64,000 nucleotides of DNA, taken from Chamaelirium japonicum (lineage: Eukaryota; Streptophyta; Magnoliopsida; Liliales; Melanthiaceae). Position 1 is the first letter of the stretch. Each line of letters starts with the position of its first letter. This document shows positions 32,972 to 43,800 of the stretch, in pieces. The position numbers were made by a program, and so were the translations under genes. Location: contig OX393550.1 of assembly GCA_947650365.1 (NCBI GenBank), forward strand, positions 113,593,532-113,657,531, in the 5' to 3' direction. The notes beneath the pieces were generated by a model. The model was not told the DNA's origin. It saw only the letters and a list, made by a program, of their open reading frames with translations, and did not search any database.

Positions 32972-35900
32972 AATGAATTTTATGTTATGGAATTGTAGGG
33001 GGGCGATTCGTACCACCTTCTTTAATCATTGTAAACTGTTGTTTGCGGAGGTCAAACCCGATCTGGTGGTTCTAGTTGAAACGCACATCGGGGAGGCGAA
33101 GGCAAAGCGATTGGCAAAAGAAGCTAGGAGGTTGGAATTTCTTCTACATCCCGACTACCGGTCGATCGGGGGGTCTCCTTTTCCTTTGGCATCAAGATAT
33201 TGGTAATATTTTTGTCCTGACGGTAGACCCTCAAGTGGATTTTTGTGTGGATAGCGATAGGAGGGGGAACCAATATATCCTCGGCGGCATTTATGCTAAA
33301 CAGACGTAATTTGGAGTGCTCTGGTTAGTGTTTGCAACCTAAATGTTCCCTTCTTAGCTCTTGGCTACTTCAATGTTATCCTCAACCCCGAGGATAAGAG
33401 AGGAGGGGCAGAATTTAGGGTTTATTCGGAAGTTGGGGAGTTTAGGGACTATATTGCGACCTCTGGCTTGATTGACCTAGGGTTTAGCGGTTTCCCCTAC
33501 ATGTGGTGCAACAATCAATCGAGCTCTCGACGGATCTGGGTTCGTCTTGATAGGGGTTTCTGCAACACTGAGGGGCTTAATTTGTTTATGGACACTTCTA
33601 TCCACCACCTATCCCGGATAGCCTCGGATCATAGCCCGGTGATAGTCAATTTTTCTCCTCATGTTGCTAAGAGGGGTCGACCCTTTAGGTTTGAGCACTT
33701 TTGGCTTATGCCCCCTGATTGCTTCAATGTGGTGGAAACTGCTTGGGACCCCTTCACCCCAGTTGATAATGCTCATCATCTTAACAATAAGTTCACTCGT
33801 ACCTGAGACGCTTTAAAAGCGTGGAATCGAGAGACTGTTGGTAGATTGGAGGATAACATTGCCAAGCTTAGGAGGCAAATTGATGAACTCCAGGGTGCAG
33901 AGTGTACTCGGAGACTAACTGCCATTGAGGATTCTCAACTTTGTTCCCTCACCACCTCATATCACAATGAGGTCGCTATGCTAGAGTATAAATGGCAACA
34001 GAAGTCGAGAGTGGAGTGGCTCAAGGGGGGTGATCGTAACACTTCCTACTTCCATCGATCTACCATGATCAGACATAACCGCAATAGAATTCTCTCTCTG
34101 AAAGATGATAATGGCACCTCTTGCCACGAGTGGTGTGACCTAGAATGCATTCTTGTTGGATTCTTTAGGGATCGATGGGTCCTGGAGTCTATGGACACCA
34201 ATCTTCTCCAACCTACCCCCCACCCATTATCTCTGCGATGGATAATCAGGTTCTCCTTAAGCCTATATCTATCATGAGATTCAGACTACTGTCTTTAGTC
34301 TCCATAGGAATAAGGCCCCAGGCTCTGGTGGGTTCACTGCCGAATATTTCATAGCCAATTGGCACATTGTTGGGAGGGACATCTGTCACTTGATCACGAG
34401 CTTCTTCAGACGTGAGAGACTGCCTGTAAACTAGAAGGATACTTTTCTTACGCGTATCCCTAAATCCACTAACCCCTCGAGGCCTGAGCATTTTAGGCCG
34501 ATCAGCTTATGTACTACCCTTAACAAGATTATTTCAAAAAAATTAGCCAATCGACTTAAACCCCTTCTCCCCAAACTGATCTCGGCGGACCAAAATGCTT
34601 TTGTGAAGGGTCGTAAAATTTCTGATAATGGAGTCTCTCCATTCTATGGAGGTTGATGATTGGAATAGTAATTGCTTGGCACTAAAGATCGATATGGAAC
34701 AAGCGTACGACCGTATGTCTTGGAAATTTATATTTAATATGCTTAATAAATTTGGGTTTTGCACTCAATGGATTCGATGGATTATGGGGTGCATAATCAA
34801 ACCAAATTTCTCCATTCTCATTAATGGTTCGTCGTCCAAGTGGTTCACGGCAGAAAAAGGGCTTAGACAGGGCGATCCTCTGGCTCTTTACCTATTTATT
34901 TTGGGAGCAGAGTTGCTTAATCGCAGCCTTGCTAAGCTCCATAATGAGGGGTGGTTAACTGGGATCCGACCCAAAGCTGATTCAACTAGCTTACCTATGT
35001 TGGCTTTTGTTGATGACTGTATAGTATTTATTAGAGCTAATTTGAATCAGTGTGACTCTATTAAGGAGGCTCTCAAGTCCTATTATGCTGCCTCAGGGCA
35101 GAAAATCAATCTCACCAAATTCTCTTTGATTTTTTCAAAAAAAGTACATCACAAGCACAGAAAGATGCTGCTAGACGACTGGGTATACATGAGGTTAAAG
35201 AACCCTTTAAATACCTTGGCATTACCATTTGGGGGAAGCAAATCCCAACTAGGATTCTCGCCTCTGATCGTCTCAACAAAGTTGCTCGTAAGCTTGCTGG
35301 GTGGAAGGCTAAGACCCTGTCTTTCCCGGGGAAAATCACGTTGCTTAAGTCAGTTCTTTGCTCTATGCCTATTTTTACCATGGGGAATTCATGGTTCCCT
35401 AACGCCTCAGCAATACTTTGGAGAGTGTGATGAGGCAATTTATGTGGAGCTCTAGAAAGGATGGTGAGGATATCCACCTAGTGAAGTGGTCGGATGTGTT
35501 TAAACCTAAGGCATGATGGTGGCCTAGGTGTTCGGTCGTTGGGAGAGATGAAGCAAGCTCTCATGGAAAGAAATGTGTTTGAAATTGCTACTATGAGTAA
35601 TGGCCTCTGAAGCAACTTTTGTACTATTAAGTTTGACATGCCCTCAAACCTATGGCAGTGGCATAAATCTAAGGGTTGCTCTAGAGCTTGGAAGGCTGTT
35701 TTCGAGGGTTAGTCGGTAGTGCGAGATCATCTCAAATTTAATATTCACGATGGATCCTCGCTCAATGTGTGGGAAGACCCATGGTTGGACCCGTGCCCCT
35801 TGCACTGGATCTTATGACATTTAAAATCAATGCTAAAGAAAGAATTGAGGTTGTTACTGATTTGATGCATGGTTGGACCTGATGCCCTCAAAGAGTGGAA

Positions 35901-36933
35901 GACGTTTTTGGCCCGAATCTTGCCGCAAGGATCAGTAACACCCCAATTCTTTCCACTAGTGGAGTCCCTACTGCGTGTTGGGGCCCAAACAAGGCGATTG
36001 CTTTTAATACTAAGGTTGCTTACTATCTCCTAACAAGGGTTGATAATACTATGGTTGTGTCAGCTGCAGGGACGGGAGATCAGAATGACGGGGAAGTCTC
36101 TTGGACTGATAGCAATCGGTGGAGAAGTCTTTGGAGGAGCAAGGCCTCTCCTAGAGCGGTGGCATTTGGCTGGAAACTAATGAGGAATTGTATCCCAGTT
36201 AAGGATCTTCTTATCAAACGTGGCATTAACCTTGACCCTCTTTGCAGAAGTTGTGCAGGAGATTTGGACGATGCAAATCATGCTATCTTTGTGTGTTCCT
36301 AGGCTCGTAAGGTATGGGCCTATGGGTATTGGGGAGTGGATCGATCTCATTGCCCCGTCTGGGCAACATAAGCGGAGGCAAAATAAGCGGATTGCGGACT
36401 TCTATCGTAGCTTGCTGATCAATGCTGTGTGGAGCATTTGGATAGACCGTAACCATGAACTTTTTGAGGGGAGTAAACAACCTGAGCATGTGGCACGGAT
36501 CTGTCATGCTAGTTCATTGGAGTATTGGCAGACTAATAATATCTCCTTATCAGTGCAGGATACAGCTAAGGGGCCGAGTACAATTTTTCTCAAGTGGATT
36601 GAACTAGAGGAGGGTGAACTCAAATTGAACTTTGACGGAGCACTTGAGCAAGAAACAAGGAATGCGGGTGCGGGCTTTCTCATCAGAACACATACCGGGC
36701 GAATCCTCATTGCTGAAGCGATACCTCTCAGCAGCGCATCAGTGATACATACGGAGGCAAGGGCTCTTTGGGAATGTCTGAAATGTACTTCGAAGTACTT
36801 CTCGACTAACCATTTTTGGGTGGAAGGTGATTCCGCTATAATTATTAATTGGGCGATCCAATAAGTGGGTGATCACTTTCTCTGTTCTGATATCAACCTC
36901 CTGCTTCGGAAACTCCCAGGTGTGCACATCAGT
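32972..36933 (+). pseudogene. LINE ORF2: endonuclease, RT, zf-RVT, RNase H, broken
   Basis: The endonuclease start MNFMLWNCRGA and VLVETHIGEAKA (32972-33110) match the APE-type nuclease that nicks target DNA. A later nuclease part near 33465-33660 contains SSSRRIWVRLDRGFCN and SDHSPV. RT blocks are [24 protein letters not shown] (34540-34630), KIDMEQAYDRMSW, GLRQGDPLALYLF and AFVDDCIVF (34685-35035). A zinc-binding zf-RVT region reads WRSKASPRAVAFGWKL..LCRSCAGDLDDANHAIFVC (36130-36300). RNase H reads LKLNFDGALEQ and HTEARALWECL (36615-36780). Stops and frameshifts separate the blocks. Confidence 0.88.
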
Positions 36934-37112
36934 TGTGACGACCAAGATCCAATAGGCCAATAGCCAAGAGCCAAGACTCCTGAGGCGGGAATGCCAAGAT
37001 GGATGAGGTGAGGTGAGGTGTACAGGACCATGAGTTAGCCCCACATCGCCTGGAGAGAAGGAGATCCTGAGCTAGTTATATAATTTCCCCTCCCAAATAT
37101 AGAAGACGCGTT

Positions 37113-37228
37113 CTAGGTGGTTCGATGGTAACCATGCTAGTGCAAAACCTTGAGGTTGAGGGTTCGAATACCCAAGAGACCAATAGAGGACAATATCTTG
37201 GGTTTGGGGGCTCACCACCTTTCCTGCC
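37113..37228 (+). mobile_element. tRNA-derived SINE-like insert inside the Cassandra LTR
   Basis: A 116-bp segment absent from the other LTR, flanked by a 10-bp duplication aagacgcgtt (37103-37112, 37229-37238). It has a B-box-like gggttcgaatacc near 37160 and a weak A-box near its start. Size and TSD length fit a short plant SINE. Confidence 0.7.
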
Positions 37229-37264
37229 AAGACGCGTTTTAAAACCGTGCGCCGCTACGGAATT

Positions 37265-37345
37265 CGTAAGAACTCCGTAGTTAAGCGTGCCCGGGCGAGA
37301 GTAGTACCAGGATGGGTGACCACCCTGGGAAGTTCTCGTGCGGGC
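37265..37345 (+). other. 5S rRNA-derived segment in Cassandra 5' LTR (not a functional 5S gene)
   Basis: aactccgtagttaagcgtgc, gggcgagagtagta and ggatgggtgacc are the A-box, intermediate element and C-box regions of plant 5S rRNA. The 5' third of 5S is missing. In Cassandra this segment can act as a pol III promoter. Confidence 0.9.
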
Positions 37346-37469
37346 ACGGGCAAAGCGGACAATATCTTGTGTGTTTGGGGCGGATGTTACAAAATGGTAT
37401 CAGAGCCGGTTCTCCTCGGGATGGGGGGTCTAACCCTACACGAGGACGTGTAGCCCTAAGGGGGTGGAT

Positions 37470-37808
37470 TGTGACGACCAAGATCCAGGCCAATAGCCAA
37501 GAGCCAAGACTCCTGAGGCGGGAATGCAAAGATGGATGAGGTGAGGTGACGTGAGGTGAGGTGTACAAGACCATGAGTTAGCCCCACATCGTTTGGAGAG
37601 AAGGAGATCCTGAGCTACTTATATAATTTCCCCTCCTAAACATAGAAGACGCGTTTTAAAACCGTGCGCCACTACGGATTTCGTAAGAACTCCGTAGTTA
37701 AGCGTGCTCGGGCGAGAGTAGTACTAGGATGGGTGACCACCCTGGGAAGTTCTCGTTCGGGCACGGGCAAAGCGGACAGTATCTTGTGTGTTTGGGGCGG
37801 ATGTTACA
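37470..37808 (+). mobile_element. Cassandra 3' LTR
   Basis: 339 bp, same ends as the 5' LTR, uninterrupted. Confidence 0.92.
37682..37762 (+). other. 5S rRNA-derived segment in Cassandra 3' LTR
   Basis: Second copy of the segment at 37265, with a few substitutions (gtgctcgggc, gtactagg). Confidence 0.9.
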
Positions 37809-37813
37809 TCAGT

Positions 37814-38204
37814 CATGCTTTTCATGAAGCAAATCAAGCAACTGACCTTTTGGCTGGGTGGGCAAAAAACTCAACTGGATACCAGTATACTGGAATGAGA
37901 TCGTTCCTGATTCGACGTGATGTTTCATTGCGTTCCTGATTCGACGTGATATTTCATTGTATTTGTATCCCCGAGTTATTTCATTGTGTTTGTATCAACC
38001 TCCTGATTCGGAAACTCCCGAGGGTGCGCATCAGTCATGCTTTTCATGAAGCCAATCAAGCAGCTGACATTTTGGCTGGGTGGGCAAAAACCTCAACTTA
38101 TCCAGTATACTGGAATGAGATCGTTCCTGATTCAACGTGGTGTTTCATTGTGTTTGTATCCCCGAGTTATTTATAATTAAGTGTATCCTTCTTACCAAAA
38201 AAAA
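37814..38204 (+). repeat. Tandemly duplicated LINE 3' end with poly(A)
   Basis: The LINE tail (RNase H end reading SHAFHEANQA...LAGWAK and 3' untranslated part) occurs twice, at 37814-37997 and 38030-38176, with the preceding segment (tatcaacctcctg..cggaaactccc) also duplicated (36888 and 37998). The unit is about 230 bp. An A8 run ends the second copy. Confidence 0.85.
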
Positions 38205-38310
38205 TTTTCTGAAAAAATATCCAAGCAACATCACAGAGAGAACAGACCTCCACCACTTCAGACTAATGCATCTGAGCGCCCTGTTAGAAGTTACAACTTA
38301 AAAGTAAAGG
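38205..38310 (+). other. Open segment of unknown nature after the LINE
   Basis: Reads SKQHHRENRPPPLQTNASER and on to SYNLKVK, followed by aaag/gtaaat, which could be a splice donor. There is no recognised family and no partner exon found. It may be flanking exon-like sequence or chance. Confidence 0.2.
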
Positions 38311-38925
38311 TAAATTACAAAAAACTCCACTGCATTGTACTCAACTTGTTGGGGGGGTTTTTACAAATCGGCCTGTCATATTCTCTATTTACATTTAAAC
38401 CACTATAACGTCAATACTTACATATACACCCCTAAAATCAAACAATATTTATCTATCAACCTCTACAGTTAGTTGGCATCCAAAATAAAGAAATATTTTC
38501 AAAATATTCCTTTATGACACTGTTATTCCAATAATCTAAAGGAAAAATAACATATTTATCCATGATTTTAATTACTTAAATTGACCTATCTTTATTATAC
38601 ATGGACTTAACCCAAAACAAACAGACAACCCGAATCTCATAATCCGAAAAATTCTTACATTGGGGGGGTATTTACAGAGTTTAGGTAAAATATTGAGGAA
38701 ATAAAAAATATTCTCATTTTGGATATAATCTAACTTCAGGGGTTAATATGTAATTTTTGAATGAATTGAGGGGCTTATATATAAATTACTTTTATAGGGG
38801 TTTATCTGTAATGTATTTAATGAATTGAGGGGTTTATATATAAATCACTTTTATAGGGGTTTATATGTAAATAGAGAAGATTGGAGGGGTTGATATATAA
38901 AAAACCTTTTTTTTTTGGGAAATTT
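38307..38925. mobile_element. Probable MITE with imperfect inverted ends
   Basis: ttctctatttacatttaaacc at the left (about 38380) is mirrored at the right by ggtttatatgtaaatagagaa (38858-38880). Outer ends are A-rich (ttacaaaaaactcc, ..ataaaaaacc). A 60-bp direct duplication (gaattgagggg..tataaat.actttataggggttta) lies at 38760-38870. TSD not determined. Confidence 0.5.
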
Positions 38926-39490
38926 TATTCATTCCCCAAAAATCTGTAATTAGCCCCCGGCTCCCTATCGTTTCTCAATAACTTACCCAACAATCCTTTA
39001 ATACCAACAATGCCCTTTTCCAACAAACTTGAACACACCCCATTTGATAAGGGGTGTGTTCAACTTGAACACACCCCATTTTCAACAAACTTGAACACAC
39101 CGCATTTTCAATAAACTTTAATACCAACAATGCCCATTTCCAACAAACTTGAACAATTTGATACCTGATCTATGCTCCATCTGTATTTTGCCCCCTCCGA
39201 CATTTTTTTAATTCCAAAAATAGTCAATTTCCGATGTCTCAAATAATTTTGAAATATTTGACTCATGCTTACTAGGACGTGTATTTAGTATTTACAGTAT
39301 AAAATTTGATGGAGGGAGGACTAAATGCAGGCAGATCAAAATCCAGGGTTCAAATTGTTTGAAAACATAGTTAAGGACCAATATGAAATGACGTGCATCA
39401 CTCAGAGAGGGTTTTGTAATTTGTCCCTACAATTAAAACCATCTAACATTTAGTCCTGCAAAGTAGAAAATTAATCAAATTATACATATG
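38926..39490. repeat. AT-rich spacer with short direct repeats
   Basis: ccaacaaacttgaacacacccca and ataccaacaatgccc variants repeat between 39000 and 39155. The rest shows nothing I can name. It lies just past the 3' end of COR413. Confidence 0.6.
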
Positions 39491-39697
39491 AGACTTATTT
39501 CTTTTTGCTTTCCCATCGGCAAACATGTTCATCAACCGCACATAGTAGGCAGTCAATGCCCGAAACCCACCATCTAAATAGTACAGCAACCAAGAACAGA
39601 ATGCATCTCACAAACAAAAGACTACAGGATAATACCTCCGGTACAACATCGTAATAGCTAAGAATACGATAATCGCAGCAACGGTAAACCAGACGGC

Positions 39698-39951
39698 TCA
39701 CAGAAAATGCAGCACCAAGCGCCAAACAGGGTAAACCAACAGGAGAACGATGCCAATGGTGTTCGATGCGCCGTGGGTCTTGGTAAACGAGTTCCTGAAA
39801 CCGCCTGATGCTCGGATGTGTTCTTGCAGCAGGTAGCAGGCGATGGCGAGACACACGATGGCACCGATCCAGTTGCCCCTGACTGTGTCAGCGAAGAATC
39901 CGGGAGAGACCACCAGAAGGACTAGCAACGATCCGGGCATCTCTAACCAAT
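39698..39951 (-). other. COR413-PM: COR413 exon 4 (coding part)
   Basis: 254 bp: acceptor gttacag, completes an Asp codon, then 83 codons (WLEMPGSLLV to LVLHFL) and stop. Contains the family's most conserved segment. Confidence 0.95.
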
Positions 39952-40785
39952 CTGTAACAGCAGACATGACATCCATGTAAGAGACGTTCAGACTGTTCTT
40001 CATGATGAATGGTTGACGAGAACCAGAGGAAGCATACACGACAAAAGCATAAAAATAGCACACCTTCACAATAAGTCCTAAACTTTCCTAGTTATGAATT
40101 TGGTATCTGCCATGATTCAGGAGGTTTACGGTTTTTTCTGTGGACAAATAAACAGAAAATGCATCTTGGGTAAATAGTCATCGCCAAAAATTTAGAGCAG
40201 TTCGTGTAAACAATTCAAAGAGCTTACACAAACATCCTCACAGAGAGTTTTCAAACATGGGGCTTCCACGCCAAAGTTAGACCAAGGGCAATTTGTGGGA
40301 ACAGAAATTCAAGCACAAATAACCTTTCATTCTAGGGGGTGGAACCTGATGATGGGTGCTTTCGTCAATTTGGTTGGAGAAGAATAGGTGTATCTTCTTC
40401 GGGAAATCCTTGCCTCCATCGGTGGTTCTCTCAGGGGAGGGCTCCTCCCTGAAACTCTGGTTCGATTGCTCCAGCCAAAACTAAGGAGTGCCACTCTCCA
40501 TACCCGAGTGTTTTTCCTTTCCTTCGGGACCGTTCATAGCTTTGTAACCAACATTTTTTCTAATAATCTACTGGTAGGGATCAATGCCTAACCCCTCCAA
40601 AGCCCCCCCCTCAAAAAAAAACAAAAATCTCTTTAGAGTTGCAAGCAGGATTTACAAAACTGCCCAAGTGATGGGACCACCTATATTGAGAGTCAGAGTC
40701 ATGCTTATGATTTCATCACACTCACATTCCCAACCTAGGAATTGTCGTATTGGTGGCTTGCCTCTTATGGGAAACGCACCTTAGG

Positions 40786-40846
<61 letters not shown>

Positions 40847-43800
40847 CAATGGGAATTGTCATATTGGTGGCTTGAATCTCAACTGTTGTCAAGACTCAAG
40901 ACGGCTCTAGGCGACAATTTTTTTAATGTTAAGAAATGCATATATATAAGATAATTCAAAGATTTGAATAAATAATATGCATAATTCTATCAAAAGCTTC
41001 ATGTAAATTAATCAAACAACCAAACAAACATTCTCATTCAAAAATAGAATTTATGTCATCATTGTGATGCTAAATCACTGAAATGTGAATACATATAACA
41101 ATGGATATCATCCATCATCATCAACATGGAACAATTAATGAATAAGATGAAGTTATTGTTAGAAAGTTAAAACATAGAAATTAGAACATACATTGTTAAT
41201 GTATAGAGATGGGTCGGGTTACATGTACAGTCGGGTCGGGTTGTTTGGTCATACATGTACATATATATTGGGCTTGAGTCCCTCAATAGAGAGCATTCTA
41301 TTCCTCTCCAAACCCTAGCCGTCATCTCCTAACATGGTATCAGAGCTTTAGGGTTCTCCTGCGCGGCGACGTCGACGACGGTCTTCCCCCTCCGGCAGCA
41401 CCTCCCCTCCGACCTCCCTTCACCCGATCGGCCCCCCTCCTCCCTTCACCCGATCGGCCCCCCCCCCGCCCCTCCTCCTCACCCACCCGACAGCCCACCC
41501 CCCTTCTTCCACCCGCCCGACCCCCCTCATTCACCTGCCCACCCCGCCCGGCCCCCTCCTTCACCCGCTCGGCCCCCTTCCGCCGCCCGACAGCCCCCTC
41601 GGCCCTCCCTTCCGCCTCCCGACAGCCCTCGCCCCCCCCCCCCCCCTCCTCCACCCCCCCGGCCCCCCTTCCGCCGCCCGACAGCCCCCGGCCCCCCTCC
41701 TCCACCCCCCGACCCCACCTTCCGCCGCCCGACAGCCCCCGACCCCCCTTCCTCCACCCCCCGACCCCCCTTCCTCCACCCGACCGGCCCTCCCACCCCT
41801 TCCCTCAGCCCACCCGCCCCGTTCCCTTCGCCCGATAACCTCTCCCGGTTCTCACCTTCTGTTGAGCCTCCTCCATGGCTTCTCCTGTCGTGCCGTCCGT
41901 CGTTGCGATCTCTCCACCGCTGAAGGCGGTCGCCTTTCAGCTGTCATTGGCCAGCGACTGGCCTGATTGGTCACTCACCGTCGAGGTCGCGCTCTCCAGT
42001 CGTGATCTGTGGGGTCACATCACCGACGATGATCCTCCTCCAGCTGTCCTCTCCGGCTCCTCCTCTGTCACCAGCAGTGCCGCGTCCTCTGCTGCAACTG
42101 CTACTGTCCTGACTACTCTCACCGCTGCCACGGCTGCCGCTCTCACGTGGCGACGTCATGATCAAGCCATCCGGGCCTATCTCCTGGACTCTGTTACTCG
42201 TCCGCTCCTTGCTCCCATCGGCCGCCTTCCTATAGCACGCGCAATGTGGGAGTATCTCCGGGACCGGTTTCTCCCGCGCGGCGGCGCACGCCGGCATCAG
42301 CTTATCTGTGACTCGCAGTCTGCACGTCAGGGGGAGCACACAATTCAGGACTTCTTGAGTCAGATGAGTGCATACTGGCATGAGCTGGACTCCCTGATCT
42401 CGGAACGGTGTGCTTGCCCCCGCTCTCGGGACTTCCAGTGCTACCTCGATGAGGGCCACCTGCACCAGTTCCTGGCAGCGCTTCGGCCAGACTTTGCTCT
42501 CATCGCTGCTCAGCTCCTGCACCGTGAGCCACTCCCTCGGCTAGAGGATGCTCTACTCGCCTTGGTCGATGAGGAGACCCGCCTTCAGACTCAGGGCGCT
42601 CGTCCTCCTCCACTTACTCCTAGCTCCGACACTGTCCTGGCAGCTGGGTTCTCCGATGAGGCTGTCTTCTGTCACTACTGCAACGAGCCCGGACACATGA
42701 AGCGTGAATGCCCTACACGTCCTCCACGCAACCCTCGCTGGGGTCCGGATGAGAGAGCCCCACGCTGGACTTCGACTTCCCGCGACGATCGATGCGGCGG
42801 TCGAGGACGGAGCCGTGGACATGGTTCGTCCTCTTTCGTCACTTTGGTGGTACAGCGGCTACTGTAGAGGCCTCGTCGCTCCCCACTGCTACCACAGCAC
42901 CTTCTCAGCCTTAGCCAGAACGTCTTCAGCGCCTCGAGGAGCTCCTTCTTCGCCACCTAACCTCCACCGGCTCCGCGACTGCTCACGGCTTGTCTGCCAC
43001 CTCTGGTACTACTGCTCCATGGATCTTCGATTCGGGTGCCTCCTGTCACCTCAACTTTGACTCCACTGTCCTCACGGACTGTTCTCCCACTACCACCCAC
43101 CAGGAGGTTCGCACTGCGGATGGGACTCTCGTCCCTATTCCGCAATGTGGATCCATCACTACCACCTCTGACCCTTCTGGTCGCCTGACCCTACCCCATG
43201 TCCATCATACCCCCCGTCTTAACATTAATCTGATCTCTATCAGTTCTCTTTGCGACTCTGGCCTGACTGTCACCTTCACCCCTTCTGTTTGTGTTGTGCA
43301 GGATTCGCGGACGGGTCAGAGGATTGGGCTGGGCCATAGAGCAGGAGGACTTTACCAGCTGGACCATCTACATGTGTCTTCCGTTCCTGTTGCGTCTGTC
43401 ATGTTTGTTACCTCTGATGCCGACCCGTGGCACAGAAGGTTAGGTCATATATCGAGTGATCGACTCAAAAGCGTATTCCGTTCGGGTGCTTTGGGTCGAG
43501 CGTCCTTCTCCCCCCTCTCTGTTTGTACGGGTTGTAGACTAGCAAAGCATCTAGCTCTTCCATTCTCTGCTAGTGCTTCCCAATCTGATGCTTTATTTGA
43601 TTTAGTACATTCGGACATTTGGGGTCCTGCTCCTGTTCCATCTATTTCGGGTTACATGTATTATGTGTGTTTTATCGATGACTATTCTAGGTGCACCTGG
43701 GTTTATCTTATGCGTCATCGATCTGAAGTCCCTCACATCTTTAGGAGATTCACCACTATGATACACACTCAGTTTAGTCGGCGCATCAAGACCTTCCGGT

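Larger units (their letters stand above)
36934..37391 (+). mobile_element. Cassandra 5' LTR with internal insert
   Basis: 458 bp, longer than the 3' LTR (339 bp) because of a 116-bp insert at 37113-37228 plus its target duplication. A 10-bp deletion in a ggtga repeat relative to the 3' LTR also shows. Confidence 0.9.
36934..37808 (+). mobile_element. Cassandra-type TRIM retrotransposon (TSD TCAGT)
   Basis: LTRs start tgtgacgacc (36934, 37470) and end ggatgttaca (37391, 37808), with tcagt duplicated on each side (36929-36933, 37809-37813). The 78-bp interior has a primer site tggtatcagagcc at 37395 and a polypurine tract ending aagggggtgga. Each LTR carries about 80 nt matching the 3' part of plant 5S rRNA, the hallmark of Cassandra. 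It encodes no protein and must rely on proteins of other elements. It sits in the LINE RNase H reading frame, and removing it with one TSD restores continuity. Confidence 0.95.
31961..38204 (+). mobile_element. L1-type LINE (ORF2 portion), decayed and interrupted
   Basis: ORF2 begins ATG at 32972 and domains run in order endonuclease, RT, zf-RVT and RNase H to about 38176, followed by an A8 run at 38197-38204. The element is interrupted by the hAT MITE in its upstream part and by a Cassandra TRIM at 36934. The upstream limit is a guess: 31961-32971 could include the C-terminus of ORF1 and the inter-ORF spacer, but no domain confirms it. Confidence 0.75.

Noticed and set aside
37265-37762. 5S rRNA genes
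   Set aside because: Only the 3' two thirds are present, twice, exactly inside Cassandra LTRs.
39495-39854. 119-residue minus ORF overlapping COR413 exon 4
   Set aside because: Out of frame with the conserved COR413 reading, which carries the family motifs.
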